Positions 49,033-59,042 of a DNA stretch of 64,000 bases are shown here, piece after piece. Positions within the stretch are counted from its first letter, which is position 1. The number at the start of each line of letters is the position of its first letter. The notes below the pieces were generated by a model. It saw only the letters and a list, made by a program, of their open reading frames with translations, was not told the origin of the DNA and did not search any database. Made by a program: the position numbers and the translations under genes. This stretch comes from Vibrio mimicus. GTDB lineage: Bacteria; Pseudomonadota; Gammaproteobacteria; Enterobacterales; Vibrionaceae. Location: NCBI RefSeq assembly GCF_019048845.1, contig NZ_CP077426.1, forward strand, positions 1,845,501-1,909,500, written 5' to 3'.

Positions 49033-49173
49033 AATATCACTCCAAAGCGTGTGATACGCCCTTCCCTCTTAACGTTGGAACTCGAATTGAGTAGGGCATA
49101 GCAAGCAGAAAAAACAGCCGTTATTATACTCACGCGTGCATAATCACAACAAACGATTAAAAAGGATGGCCGA

Positions 49174-50634
49174 ATGAAAAAGGTATTAGTGTTAGGTGCA
49201 TCAGGTTATGTAGGGGCACAACTGCTCCCCCTGCTACTGGATGCGGGATACCACACCACGGCTGCTTCTCGTCATATTGAGACTTTGAATGCGCGTTTGC
49301 CTACTCATCCCAACTTAACACTACTCAATCTTGATCTGGCGGATCGCCCAAAAACGCTCGCCACTATCCCAAATTACGACTTGGTTTTTTTCTTAGTGCA
49401 TGGAATGGCTCACGGCGGAGATTTTGTTGATTACGAGCTTTCATTGGCACAAAACGTAAAAGATGCCCTCGATCTTCAGCATAATCAGGTACGACATGTC
49501 ATTTATTTAAGCTCTTTGCAGCCTGAATCGGGTCATTCGCCACACCTGCAAGCTCGTTACGATACAGGACGAATCTTGCGCCAATCTCACGTGCCAATTA
49601 CCGAGCTCAGAGCGGGCGTCATCATTGGGTCTGGCTCTGCTGCTTTCGAAATCATGCGTGATTTTGTGTATAACCTCCCCGTGCTGATCACGCCAAAATG
49701 GGTCGACTCGAAAGCCAATCCGATTGCATTAGCCAATCTCAACACTTATTTGCTTAAGTTTGCCCTAGAGCAACCACATGAACATCAGATGTTTGAACTT
49801 GGTGGCCCTGATGTATTGAGCTATCGAGAACAATTTCGCATTTTGTGCGAACTCACTGGCAAGCCTTTTCGCTTATGGTCGACACGCTTTTTAACACCGC
49901 GTATGGCATCACGCTGGTTAGGCATGGTGACTTCCGTACCAAGCACAATAGGTCGATCACTTTTGGAAGGATTAACCCATGATTTTATTGCTGACTGCCA
50001 AGCGATTGAAACCCGTTATCCGCAAGCCTTAATTTCCTATCGCGATGCAGTATCTCAAGCCATTGAAAGCGAAGGCACCTTTGTACGCAGCCAAGTTTGG
50101 GGCTTTGACCCCAACGCCATTTTGCGTTGGCAGCCCGGTTTTGGTTATTACCCGAAACAAGCCGGTGCAAGTATTGAAACCGAATTAAGCAGCCAAGATT
50201 TATGGAAAGTGATCCGCACCATCGGCCGCCGTGACCAAGGCTACTTTTTTGCCAACGTACTGTGGAGAACTCGTGAATGGCTCGATCTCTTTTTCGGCGG
50301 AGGTAAGCCTATCCGCCGCTATCCGGCAGGGGCTGAACTGGCAGTAGGTGATTTTATTGATTCTTGGAAAGTGATTCGCTGCCAACCTAAACAGTTTTTG
50401 TCATTGCTGTTTGGTATGAAAGGTCCCGGCTTGGGGCGTTTGGAATTCACCATTGATGATTTAGGTGATAAACGGCGCCTCAACGTCACCGCTTGGTGGC
50501 ACCCGCAAGGTTTTCTTGGTCTTTTGTATTGGTATGCGATGATGCCAGCACACCTGTTTATTTTCCGTGGAATGGTGCGAGCAATCATAAATAACCGACT
50601 TATAGCTGGAAGCTTTACTGCCCCCCCAGCATAG
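49174..50634 (+). CDS. NAD(P)-binding oxidoreductase with C-terminal DUF2867 (YbjT-like)
   Basis: Extended short-chain dehydrogenase fold: VLGASGYVGAQLL nucleotide-binding motif at the N-terminus and a DUF2867 region in the last ~150 residues (WWHPQGFLGLLYWYAMMP, IFRGMV), giving a membrane-facing C-terminus as in E. coli YbjT. Catalytic Tyr-Lys pair is not obvious. Reaction unknown. Length 486 aa is normal; the start follows AAAGGA. Confidence 0.85.
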   Translation: MKKVLVLGASGYVGAQLLPLLLDAGYHTTAASRHIETLNARLPTHPNLTLLNLDLADRPKTLATIPNYDLVFFLVHGMAHGGDFVDYELSLAQNVKDALDLQHNQVRHVIYLSSLQPESGHSPHLQARYDTGRILRQSHVPITELRAGVIIGSGSAAFEIMRDFVYNLPVLITPKWVDSKANPIALANLNTYLLKFALEQPHEHQMFELGGPDVLSYREQFRILCELTGKPFRLWSTRFLTPRMASRWLGMVTSVPSTIGRSLLEGLTHDFIADCQAIETRYPQALISYRDAVSQAIESEGTFVRSQVWGFDPNAILRWQPGFGYYPKQAGASIETELSSQDLWKVIRTIGRRDQGYFFANVLWRTREWLDLFFGGGKPIRRYPAGAELAVGDFIDSWKVIRCQPKQFLSLLFGMKGPGLGRLEFTIDDLGDKRRLNVTAWWHPQGFLGLLYWYAMMPAHLFIFRGMVRAIINNRLIAGSFTAPPA

Positions 50635-50656
50635 ATGTGGGTTTTCTCTATACTAA

Positions 50657-50679
50657 AAGGCCTGACAACGTCAGGCCTT
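50657..50679. terminator. Terminator between the oxidoreductase gene and mglC
   Basis: Nine-bp stem AAGGCCTGA with TCAGGCCTT around CAACG. It is centred between convergent genes, so either transcript may use it. Confidence 0.75.
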
Positions 50680-50701
50680 AAACATACAAGTTTAAATCTG
50701 G

Positions 50702-51709
50702 TTACTTCTTATTTGCGTATTTCATTGAATCCAGCGCTACAGCGAAGATAATAATCGAACCTTTAATGATGTACTGCCAATAAGGGCTAACGCCGATGTA
50801 GGTCATACCGTAGTTGATCACGGTAAAGATCAGTACCCCAGTCACTACTCCTGCGATACTACCTACCCCACCAGCGAATGAGACACCGCCCACCACACAT
50901 GCCGCAATCGCATCCAACTCATACAAAAAACCTAAGTTGTTGGTCGCACTACCAATGCGCCCAGCTTCAAGCATACCGCCGAAAGCATAGAACACACCGG
51001 AAAGCGCATACACTTTAAGCAGAGTCAATGGCACATTAACACCTGACACTTTCGCCGCTTCTGGGTTACCGCCGACCGCAAAAATGTTTTTGCCGAACAC
51101 GGTTTTATTCCACAGTATCCACATAAAAATGATCGCGATAATGGCGTAGAAGGTGATGTAGGAGAACCTAAAATCGCCGATGCGGATAAAGCCTTGGGTA
51201 AAGGTGGTGAAGCGTTCATCGAAACCTGCAATCGGTGACGCACCAACCGAGTCGTAGTACAGCGAGTTAATGCCGTAGACGATGATCATGGTACCTAAGG
51301 TCGCAATGAATGGCGTTACTTTGAGGTAGGCCACAATCACACCGTTGACCAAACCAATGATCGCACCAATCAAGCAAACGCTAATGATGACCGCAAGAAT
51401 AGGAATCTCACCCAAACTTGGGAAAACTTTGTTCACGTTGTCCATCGATTGCAGCAAAGTGGCCGAGATCACAGCGGCTAAACCCACTTGGCGACCGGCT
51501 GATAAGTCAGTACCTTGGGTGACGATCAAACCTGCTACACCCAGTGCAATAATCACGCGCACTGAAGATTGAGTCAGGATGTTACTGAGGTTACGTAAGC
51601 TAAGAAATGAGGGCTCTTGAATCACAATAACCGCAAGCAGGATAAACAGCACTGCGTAAATTGCGCCCTCTTTTAAATGTTTAATTGCAAATGATTTGAC
51701 AGCATCCAT
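50702..51709 (-). CDS. mglC: Galactose/methyl galactoside ABC transporter permease
   Basis: Inner-membrane permease of the high-affinity galactose/glucose importer. About eight to ten membrane segments and near full-length similarity to E. coli MglC (GTDLSAGRQVGLAAV, GGNPEAAKVSGVNVPL, MLEAGRIGSATNNLGF). The ATG at 51709 has the better AAGGA spacing; one at 51715 is also possible. Last gene of mglBAC, 10 bases after mglA. Confidence 0.96.
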   Translation of the reverse strand: MDAVKSFAIKHLKEGAIYAVLFILLAVIVIQEPSFLSLRNLSNILTQSSVRVIIALGVAGLIVTQGTDLSAGRQVGLAAVISATLLQSMDNVNKVFPSLGEIPILAVIISVCLIGAIIGLVNGVIVAYLKVTPFIATLGTMIIVYGINSLYYDSVGASPIAGFDERFTTFTQGFIRIGDFRFSYITFYAIIAIIFMWILWNKTVFGKNIFAVGGNPEAAKVSGVNVPLTLLKVYALSGVFYAFGGMLEAGRIGSATNNLGFLYELDAIAACVVGGVSFAGGVGSIAGVVTGVLIFTVINYGMTYIGVSPYWQYIIKGSIIIFAVALDSMKYANKK

Positions 51710-51719
51710 AGTCATTTCC

Positions 51720-53228
51720 TTAGAGGTATCGAGAGGCCAGCTCTAAAATTTCGTTCTGAGAGGTTTGTTTGGTATTCACAATGCCCGCATTGCGGCCGTT
51801 GCTCATTACCATGATCCGGTCGGTAATACCGAGTAGTTCCGGCATCTCAGAGGAAATAATGATGATGCCTTTGTCCTTCTTCGCCAGTTCTAAAATCAGC
51901 TGGTAAATTTCGTACTTCGCGCCCACATCAATACCGCGTGTGGGTTCATCCAACATCAAAATCTCAGGTTGAGTCAGTAGCCAGCGACCAATAATGACTT
52001 TTTGCTGATTGCCGCCAGAAAGAGAACCGATGTGAGTTTGATGTGATGGGGTTTTCACTCGCATCGAGTCAATCACCCACTGCGTATCACTCTTCATCTT
52101 CTTATCACTGAGTAAACCGTAAGGCGTTTTGTACTCGTCCACGTTGGCAACTAACGAGTTAAAAGTGATGTCGAGATTGGAGTAAATCCCCGTCGAGCGG
52201 CGCTCTTCGGTCACGAGTGCAAAGCCGTTTCTGATCGCTTCATGCGCATCGTGGTTTTTCATTTCACGTCCATGCAGTAACACATGTCCGGCACTACGTT
52301 CACGCACACCGAAAATGGTCTCGACAATATCGGTACGACGCGAACCGACCAGACCGGCCACACCCAAGATCTCGCCAGCTCGCAATTCAAACGAAATATC
52401 TTGAATCGAGGGTTGATTGAGCGCAGTGAGGTTTTTCACCTCAAGAATAATATTCTTCGGCTCGTTACTTTTTTCAGGGAAACGCTGGGTCAGTTCACGG
52501 CCAACCATCATCGAAATGATCTTGTCCATGTCCAACCCTTTCAAGGGACGCGTATCCACCCACTGACCATCACGTAAAATGGTGATTTCATCGCAGATAG
52601 AAAAAATCTCTTCCATTTTGTGCGAGATGTACACCACCCCACAGCCTTTCTCTTTGAGTTTTTTGATGATGGTGAAGAGATGATTTACCTCTTTTTCGGT
52701 CAAGGAAGAGGTGGGTTCATCCATAATCACCACTTTGGCATCGTAGGAAAACGCTTTCGCGATCTCGAGCATCTGCATTTGCGAAACCGACAAGGTGGCG
52801 ACTTTGACCTTCGGATCGATGTCGATATCAAGTTCAGCGAAGATCGCCTTGGTATCACGATACATTTTGTCGTGATCGACAAAAAAACCTTTGGTGGGAT
52901 AGCGACCAAGCCAAATATTATCCATGACTGAGCACTGTTTTACTTGGTTCAACTCTTGGTGAACCATTGAGACACCAGACTCTAGTGCCTCTTTTGATGA
53001 GGTAAAGTTCACATGTTGACCGAGAAAAATGATATCGCCCTCATCTTTCTCATAAATACCAAATAGGCATTTAAGCAAGGTAGATTTTCCAGCTCCGTTT
53101 TCTCCCATAAGGGCGTGTACGGAATGTGGACGCACTTTTAAATTCACCTTATCGAGGGCTTTCACCCCTGGGAACTCTTTACTTACCGCTGTCATTTCTA
53201 ACAGGAATTCATGTGTTTGATTGACCAT
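51720..53228 (-). CDS. mglA: Galactose/methyl galactoside ABC transporter ATP-binding protein
   Basis: Double ATPase (502 aa) energising MglC. First half: Walker [10 protein letters not shown], signature LSVSQMQ (degenerate), Walker [10 protein letters not shown]. Second half: GLVGSRRTD in place of a normal Walker [10 protein letters not shown] and [10 protein letters not shown], the standard asymmetric sugar-ABC pattern. The ATG at 53228 aligns with E. coli MglA; an upstream TTG is not needed. Confidence 0.96.
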   Translation of the reverse strand: MVNQTHEFLLEMTAVSKEFPGVKALDKVNLKVRPHSVHALMGENGAGKSTLLKCLFGIYEKDEGDIIFLGQHVNFTSSKEALESGVSMVHQELNQVKQCSVMDNIWLGRYPTKGFFVDHDKMYRDTKAIFAELDIDIDPKVKVATLSVSQMQMLEIAKAFSYDAKVVIMDEPTSSLTEKEVNHLFTIIKKLKEKGCGVVYISHKMEEIFSICDEITILRDGQWVDTRPLKGLDMDKIISMMVGRELTQRFPEKSNEPKNIILEVKNLTALNQPSIQDISFELRAGEILGVAGLVGSRRTDIVETIFGVRERSAGHVLLHGREMKNHDAHEAIRNGFALVTEERRSTGIYSNLDITFNSLVANVDEYKTPYGLLSDKKMKSDTQWVIDSMRVKTPSHQTHIGSLSGGNQQKVIIGRWLLTQPEILMLDEPTRGIDVGAKYEIYQLILELAKKDKGIIIISSEMPELLGITDRIMVMSNGRNAGIVNTKQTSQNEILELASRYL

Positions 53229-53301
53229 GGCATCACTTTTATTATGCAAAAATTCAGACAACCCATATCAATGCGTGGTACACACGGCGTGATATATCTC
53301 T

Positions 53302-53376
53302 GCATCAGGCAATAATGCCTGATGCCAACTCTTTGATGTCAGAAAAGAAAGAAGAGGAGAAGTCACCCTCTCCTCT
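53302..53376 (-). other. Two hairpins in the mglB-mglA gap
   Basis: A perfect 10-bp hairpin (GCATCAGGCA/TGCCTGATGC, loop ATAA, 53302-53325) and an 8-bp hairpin (AGAGGAGA/TCTCCTCT, 53353-53376) lie between mglB and mglA. Such structures protect the 3' end of the binding-protein message and give more MglB than MglA/C. Confidence 0.65.
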
Positions 53377-53388
53377 ATTTCTCCAAAG

Positions 53389-54363
53389 TTATTCAACGTT
53401 ATTGATGTCAACACCAACGTATGGAACACGAACTACTTTGTTTTCTACTTTCCATTGAGTACCGTCTGCGGCAGGTTTGCCATTCGCTAAATTACGTGAC
53501 AATTCAAACGTGGCTTTCGCTTGGTTCTGCGCATCATTCAAAACCGTACCAGCCATATCGCCTGATTTAATCAGCGCCAACGCTTCCGCCAATGCATCCA
53601 CACCAAATACCGGAATTTTTTGGCCAGCACCGCGCAGAGCTTCAATCGCGCCCATCGCCATACCATCATTGTTGGCAATCACCACTTCAATTTTGCCGCC
53701 ATTAGGACCTGATAACCACGCGTCCATCTTGTCTTTTGCCATCGCGGTATCCCACATCCCCGTATCAAGATGCAGTTCTTGCGTTTTGATGCCATTGTCA
53801 TTGATCGTTTTTACAGAATACGTTGTACGCGCTTCTGCATCTGGGTGACCGGGTTCACCTTTCAGCATCACGTATTGCAGTACGCCATCACCGTTCTTAT
53901 CCCATGATGGATTGGCTTTCCATTGTGCCGAAATCAGGTCACCTTGAATAATCCCCGATTCTTTAGAATCTGTACCCACATAGTAAGCTTTGTCGTAACT
54001 TGCCATCGCATCGGCTGAAGGTTCTTTGTTATAAAACACCACAGGTACGCCATCGATTTTCGCTTTCTGGATGATGGTAGACGCTGCTGCGGGGTCAACT
54101 AGATTAATTGCAAGCGCCTGCACTCCACGAGCAAGCATGACATCGACTTGATCGTTCTGCATGGACTGGCTGTTTTGTGAATCATTCATCAAAATTCGCG
54201 TGTTGCTATCCGCAGCGGCTTCTTTTTCAATCGCTTGGCGAACAACAGACATAAAGTTGTCATCGTATTTATAAACGGTAAAACCTATGGTGGTCTCTGC
54301 CAGAGCCTGTGTACCGAAACCCATACCAGCAGAAAGCATTGCTAAAACAGTTAACTTTCTCAT
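53389..54363 (-). CDS. mglB: D-galactose/D-glucose-binding periplasmic protein
   Basis: Periplasmic receptor of the Mgl importer, which in many bacteria also serves galactose chemotaxis. Signal peptide (1-22, ending ALAE), type I periplasmic-binding fold with the calcium loop [16 protein letters not shown], and sugar-stacking segments ([19 protein letters not shown]). 324 aa, with the usual length. First gene of mglBAC; start after AGGAC. Confidence 0.97.
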   Translation of the reverse strand: MRKLTVLAMLSAGMGFGTQALAETTIGFTVYKYDDNFMSVVRQAIEKEAAADSNTRILMNDSQNSQSMQNDQVDVMLARGVQALAINLVDPAAASTIIQKAKIDGVPVVFYNKEPSADAMASYDKAYYVGTDSKESGIIQGDLISAQWKANPSWDKNGDGVLQYVMLKGEPGHPDAEARTTYSVKTINDNGIKTQELHLDTGMWDTAMAKDKMDAWLSGPNGGKIEVVIANNDGMAMGAIEALRGAGQKIPVFGVDALAEALALIKSGDMAGTVLNDAQNQAKATFELSRNLANGKPAADGTQWKVENKVVRVPYVGVDINNVE

Positions 54364-54660
54364 TGAACAAGTCCTATTTGTTGTTTTGTATTACATGTGT
54401 AGGGAAAACGTTCTCTCGACCTAAATGCAATCACGAATGCTGCATAGCCTGTGAAAACGTTTACTCGGAAGTATAGTTTTAAAAACCGTAATTAATGTGA
54501 AGCAGTTAAAAAATTGTTCTTCAAACAGAAAGATTGTAACGATTTGTTTAAAATATTTGAAGCCAATAACAATTCACACCTCCTTTCACGCAATAATCTT
54601 CATTTCAGAGCATCAGTTTCGATTACAGCTCAAAAGCACCAAGTGATAACGTTTACATAT
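54364..54660 (-). promoter_or_regulatory. mgl regulatory region with three Gal-type operators
   Basis: Three 16-bp near-palindromes of the GalR/GalS class (core AACGTT): 54402-54417 (GGGAAAACGTTCTCTC), 54451-54466 (GTGAAAACGTTTACTC) and 54643-54658 (GTGATAACGTTTACAT). Centre spacings are 49 and 192 bp. A half-site TGTGA at 54496-54500 could belong to a weak CRP site. The remainder to 54948 shows no gene I can support. Confidence 0.7.
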
Positions 54661-54948
54661 GAATTCCGTTCAACTCAATGCTGAGGTGAACGCTACCTAT
54701 GTTCGAAAAGTATAGACCGTTTTTAAGGTGATGATTAAAAACCAATATCCTTAGTGGATAGCCTTTTATCACCAAGCCATCCATTATGAGCATAGGTGAA
54801 TACTCCTCTGATGTTAAAACACAAACAAAAAGCGTTAGGGTGAAAGAACATTCCCCCCTCACTGGGTGACAGATAAGTTTGCACAATCAGTTATTGGCAT
54901 ATGCCAATAACAAGAACACAATAGCGAAGTTAACTTACTGAGGAAAGT

Positions 54949-55410
54949 ATGATGATCTATGCCGTTCCTTGCCGCCAAGGCATGCCCTTTAACCATTTCG
55001 CTAAAGCGCCAACATTTTGCGTTATCGATTCAGACCATCCGGTGTCGCAAAGTGAATTTACTGTTGAGCAAGAAATTTCTTGTGAGAGAAAAAAGGAGAT
55101 TTTGCAGCAATTTCACCACTACCAAGTAACCGCAGTCGTGGTTCGTCAGATTGGGCAATCCATGTTACAGGCATTGTTCAATGAAGGGATCAGAGTCTAC
55201 TCTTTACCTAGAGGGGTTGAGCTGTGCGATATCGTGATAGAGCAACTGCAATCAGTCACTGAATTGAGTTATGGAAAAACCTCCCCCAATAAACCCCAGC
55301 ATGCACCGAGCTGCCATCGCCAACGTAAATGCACAGCTCCGATGAATAGGCTTGCCATGCCGACCTATCGCGGCTTTTCAATCAAACGATTTTGGAGAGG
55401 AGATGCGTAA
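54949..55410 (+). CDS. NifX/NafY-like dinitrogenase iron-molybdenum cofactor domain protein
   Basis: Residues ~1-105 match the NifB/NifX/NafY small domain (VPCRQGMPFNHFAKAPTFCVID, VTAVVVRQIGQSMLQAL), which binds metal clusters in other systems; here there is no nitrogenase. The C-terminal ~45 residues are basic and carry two Cys (CHRQRKC). ATG at 54949 follows GAGGAAAG. Its TAA overlaps the next ATG (TAATG), so the pair is co-translated with an NqrM-like protein, suggesting a role in iron-cluster or NQR assembly. Confidence 0.8.
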   Translation: MMIYAVPCRQGMPFNHFAKAPTFCVIDSDHPVSQSEFTVEQEISCERKKEILQQFHHYQVTAVVVRQIGQSMLQALFNEGIRVYSLPRGVELCDIVIEQLQSVTELSYGKTSPNKPQHAPSCHRQRKCTAPMNRLAMPTYRGFSIKRFWRGDA

Positions 55411-55646
55411 TGACCTATCTATTGGCTTTCGGATTTTTTGTCATTTTTGCGATTTTGATGACGCTAGGCGTGATGGCCAAGCGTAAACCGATTCAAGGCA
55501 GTTGTGGTGGTTTAGCCAATGTCGGGGTAGACAAAGTGTGCAACTGTGAAACCACATGTGAAGCTCATCAAAACAGGCTTTATCAGATATCTGAACCGAT
55601 GAATCATGATCTACAAGCTCAAGCTCAAGCGATAAAGGATAAATAG
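55410..55646 (+). CDS. NqrM-like protein (Na+-NQR maturation family)
   Basis: A 78-residue protein with one membrane segment (~1-20, LLAFGFFVIFAILMTLGVM) followed by the four-Cys region GSCGGLANVGVDKVCNCETTC, the hallmark of NqrM, which delivers iron for the NqrD/E site. I recall the usual nqrM gene next to the nqr operon and apbE; here there is no nqr, so this may be a paralogue. Strong GGAGAGGAG site, coupled to the upstream NifX-like gene. Confidence 0.85.
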   Translation: MTYLLAFGFFVIFAILMTLGVMAKRKPIQGSCGGLANVGVDKVCNCETTCEAHQNRLYQISEPMNHDLQAQAQAIKDK

Positions 55647-55691
55647 CTTGAGAATGAAAATTTCGGATAAGTGGAACGAAAGTGAAAACAA

Positions 55692-55720
55692 GTCAGGCAG
55701 GATTTCTCCTGCCTGACGTT
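55692..55720. terminator. Terminator of the NifX-NqrM pair
   Basis: Perfect 11-bp stem GTCAGGCAGGA with its complement, loop TTTC, followed by GTTT, 46 bases past the stop codon. Confidence 0.85.
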
Positions 55721-55737
55721 TATTAAACGGCCATCGG

Positions 55738-58700
55738 TTATTGTTTTTTCACCGTGGGTTGGCACTCTTGCGCTTGCGGAGCCAGATAAGGGGACAAAAT
55801 AGGTGCCATACCTTTGAGCACTTGAACTGGCAGCGCAGAAGTAAAGGTGAACTTCTCTGACTCACTACCTGCCACATAAGCCGTTAATGTACCAAAGTGA
55901 CGATCCCCCAAATAAAACACGAAGGTCGCCGTTCTGTTACGAGCTTGTGATTGAACAACGGCCCCTAAACGGTTGACGGTTTGAATGCGGTTATCACCCG
56001 TTCCCGTTTTGCCCCCCATCACAACTGGGGTTCCATCCGGAAGTTTAAATACGCCAGAAATCCTTCTTGCTGTCCCGCTATCAACCACTTGCGATAAAGC
56101 TCCGCGCAGCGCTCTTGCCACCTCAACGGGTAACACTCGCACTCCCTGCGTCTCCACTGGAGAAAACTCAGTCTCGAACGGCGTTCCTTGAGCAAAATGC
56201 AGATGGTTAATACGCCTTGTTGGCACACGGATGCCATCATTCAAGATGATGCCCATCAGCTCAGAAAGCGCAGCAGGTCGATCTCCTGAACTCCCCAACG
56301 CCGTTGCCAGCGAAGGAACTAAGTGATCAAATGGATAGCCTAAACGCTGCCAACTTTGGTGAATATCTAAGAACGCCTCCACTTCAAGCATGGTGCGAAC
56401 TCGGCTATCACGCGCATTACGGTGACGAGTTTTAAACAGCCAACTATACACTTCTTGTCGTTTGTCACTGCTTGCGGCAACCACATCACTAAATGAGGCT
56501 TGGCTATTTTCATTTAGATAGCCGAGCAACCACAGCTCTAATGGATGAACTCGGGCAATATAACCTTGATCGGGAAGCGAATATTTTCCGCGACCATACT
56601 TGTTGTACAGCTTTTCAAGTTGTTTATTGGTGAGTTTATCGCGCGATGCGATAGGAAGTTTATCATCCATAAACACCATGAATTCACTCAAAGAAGCTTC
56701 AGGTAGAAGGTAGCGATGTACCACTGCTAGTCGATCCGAGCTCGGTTTCAATCCTTCCAACAGCGTTACCATCCGTTCATCAGCGGTCTTATCTTTATAT
56801 TTGCGCCAGAAACGCAACAGATACGCTCTCCCCTCTTTATCCGCAAATTGGCGAAGGTACTCCATACGGCGTGGATCTTTGTCATCCTTCATCAGTTGGG
56901 CACGATATCCTTCACTGTATAAAGTGTAACGTTCAATATCCTGCATCAAACGGACAAAAGGTAGGTTAATCGATTCACGCAGCGCATCCCGTAAAGTCGG
57001 GATACGATCATCATCTTCCTTACGGAAGTTATTAAATGTATGCAGACCACCACCAGTAAAGAAGCGCTCATTAGGATCGGCTGAGTACTCGCGATCCAAC
57101 GCGGCTTCCAACATAGTTGAGAGATCTCGTTGTGGGCTGACGAGTAACCAGTTGATGGACCATTGGCTTAAATCATCTTGCGCTTCCACAGCCTGTCGGC
57201 GAAGTTCCGACACAGAAAGAGCATGATATTTCTCATGCAACTTCGCGATAATTTCCAAATAGTTGGTTAGCACACGCAGCTTCGCAGTTGAGCCGAGTTC
57301 CAATTTACTTCCTTCATTAAGATCGAAAGGCTGATTGGTATTATCGGTTTGTACACGGACTTTAAATCCTTCGTCACTACGTTCAAAAAGCGTAAAACTG
57401 TAACGTACGTCTCCGGTTTTTTCGGCTGCCAGTAAGCGATAACCTAAGATACCCATCTCTGCAGCAAATTCAGGATTGGCTAATTTCTGCAAATAGCGCG
57501 TGACTTCATTTTGTAATTCAAAATTCAGGGTGGTAGTGGCACGCAGATCCATGCGGTCTAAATCATATAGACTCACGCCAAGTTGACGGCTGAGATTGGT
57601 ACGTGCGGCTAATAAGCCTTTGTTGGTATTGATGCGAGTCATCGCTGGCTGCTGAACAAAATCACGGAATTGCAAATGGGCGGAGAGTGCAGCATTCATC
57701 AGAGATTGAGAAATCAGATTTTCACGATAGAAAAGCCTTATATGGCTATCCGTCAAGGTATTAAGATCGTCTCGCCCAGCAAGTGCCAAGTAATAAGATG
57801 GACGACGATGTGCAATCATCAGCGCCACCACTTGACGTAATGCCAAACCTTGCTCAGCCAGATCGCTGGCATGATTCAGGCTCGAATCTAGCAGTTGATT
57901 AACGCGATCGGGATCGGCGGCAAACCACACCCACAAGCCATCACCCAAACCATGCACTTCACCATAGCCAGGTGCAGCGGATAAAGGTACGGAGTTCAAA
58001 TACGCCCAAACCACTAACTTACGAGCTTCCAGTGTATTCGCCCCCAAACGGTATGCGCGCACGCTTGCAGAAACCATCTGGCGAATCTTTTCTTGCGGAC
58101 TATACGTTAAACCATCTTCCGAGTGACGATACTTTTCAACTTGCGTGGCTAAAGTACTCCCCCCTGCAGATTGCCCATCCAAATCAAGCGCTTTACCTAT
58201 TTGTGTAAGAGCCGCTTTAAAAAAGCGGGGCCAATCAACCGCGGGGTTAATTAGTGGATTCTTTTCACTCAATAAATCACGGTTTTCGATAAATAGCAGT
58301 GACTGGACGATTAAGTCTGGAATCGCGGTAAATTCTGGATAGTGATAGCTAGGGTAACGAAACTGGTAAACAGGTTCAGCTCGGCAGTCAATCAAGGTTA
58401 ATCCCGCTTGTACCTTCTCGGTATAAGGGACAAACAAGCCCGACTGTGCGTAATGATAGAGCGCATCGGAAAAACGAACCTGCTGACTAATGGCAAAACC
58501 ACGCTGCAGTAATCGCTCTTGAATACCAGGCAAAGCCACATAGCCTAAACGTTGGTCAAAAGGACCATAGCTAGGAAAGGCTATTTTATCGCTCACACCA
58601 GGCTCAACTTGATAAGTTAGGCCTGCAGCATAGCGGCTGATTTCACGCGATTGCAGCGTTGATGTTTCCATTTCATGAAAGAGTGCTGCACCGCCTGCGG

Positions 58701-58800
58701 TGCCAAGAATGAGCACAACAAATAGCCATAAGCGTGGTTTGTTTTTTTGTGCACGTCGACGCTTTTTGAGCACGCGCCGAGGAATAGAGTCAGCTGCCAC
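55738..58800 (-). CDS. Large class A penicillin-binding protein (transglycosylase/transpeptidase)
   Basis: Inner-membrane enzyme polymerising and crosslinking peptidoglycan. Membrane anchor at ~22-41; glycosyltransferase GT51 domain (~150-320) with the catalytic Glu in FIENRDLL and GGSTLATQ at 213-220; transpeptidase with the nucleophile in STAK (504-507), SIN and KTG (GGKTGTGD). At 1020 residues it is much longer than PBP1a/1b, with extra sequence between the SxxK and KTG motifs. GTG start at 58800. Single gene; function relative to other PBPs unknown. Confidence 0.85.
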   Translation of the reverse strand: MAADSIPRRVLKKRRRAQKNKPRLWLFVVLILGTAGGAALFHEMETSTLQSREISRYAAGLTYQVEPGVSDKIAFPSYGPFDQRLGYVALPGIQERLLQRGFAISQQVRFSDALYHYAQSGLFVPYTEKVQAGLTLIDCRAEPVYQFRYPSYHYPEFTAIPDLIVQSLLFIENRDLLSEKNPLINPAVDWPRFFKAALTQIGKALDLDGQSAGGSTLATQVEKYRHSEDGLTYSPQEKIRQMVSASVRAYRLGANTLEARKLVVWAYLNSVPLSAAPGYGEVHGLGDGLWVWFAADPDRVNQLLDSSLNHASDLAEQGLALRQVVALMIAHRRPSYYLALAGRDDLNTLTDSHIRLFYRENLISQSLMNAALSAHLQFRDFVQQPAMTRINTNKGLLAARTNLSRQLGVSLYDLDRMDLRATTTLNFELQNEVTRYLQKLANPEFAAEMGILGYRLLAAEKTGDVRYSFTLFERSDEGFKVRVQTDNTNQPFDLNEGSKLELGSTAKLRVLTNYLEIIAKLHEKYHALSVSELRRQAVEAQDDLSQWSINWLLVSPQRDLSTMLEAALDREYSADPNERFFTGGGLHTFNNFRKEDDDRIPTLRDALRESINLPFVRLMQDIERYTLYSEGYRAQLMKDDKDPRRMEYLRQFADKEGRAYLLRFWRKYKDKTADERMVTLLEGLKPSSDRLAVVHRYLLPEASLSEFMVFMDDKLPIASRDKLTNKQLEKLYNKYGRGKYSLPDQGYIARVHPLELWLLGYLNENSQASFSDVVAASSDKRQEVYSWLFKTRHRNARDSRVRTMLEVEAFLDIHQSWQRLGYPFDHLVPSLATALGSSGDRPAALSELMGIILNDGIRVPTRRINHLHFAQGTPFETEFSPVETQGVRVLPVEVARALRGALSQVVDSGTARRISGVFKLPDGTPVVMGGKTGTGDNRIQTVNRLGAVVQSQARNRTATFVFYLGDRHFGTLTAYVAGSESEKFTFTSALPVQVLKGMAPILSPYLAPQAQECQPTVKKQ

Positions 58801-59042
58801 TTAATTGAATCCGTTTAATCACTGAGAGTGTAGTCACAACGCAACAAGATGAGTTCATCGTTAACCGATGATTGTTATGTAGAAGTGTAGAGAAGTTACT
58901 GAATATAACGAACCGCATTTTCTTATCTGATTAAAATCGTCCTCGATGAATTTCCAAGACCATCAATACACTAAGCACGGGCACATCATTGCATAATGCC
59001 GATAGTGTTAACAGCCTTTCGCAAAGAAAAAATATTCGTTAG

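Noticed and set aside
54653..54886. Open frame of 77 codons on the minus strand upstream of mglB
   Set aside because: It covers a Gal-type operator, has no ribosome site and no recognisable protein features; most likely regulatory DNA.
58990..59010. GCCGATAG considered as a flagellar sigma-28 -10 element
   Set aside because: No TAAA-type -35 lies at the required distance upstream.
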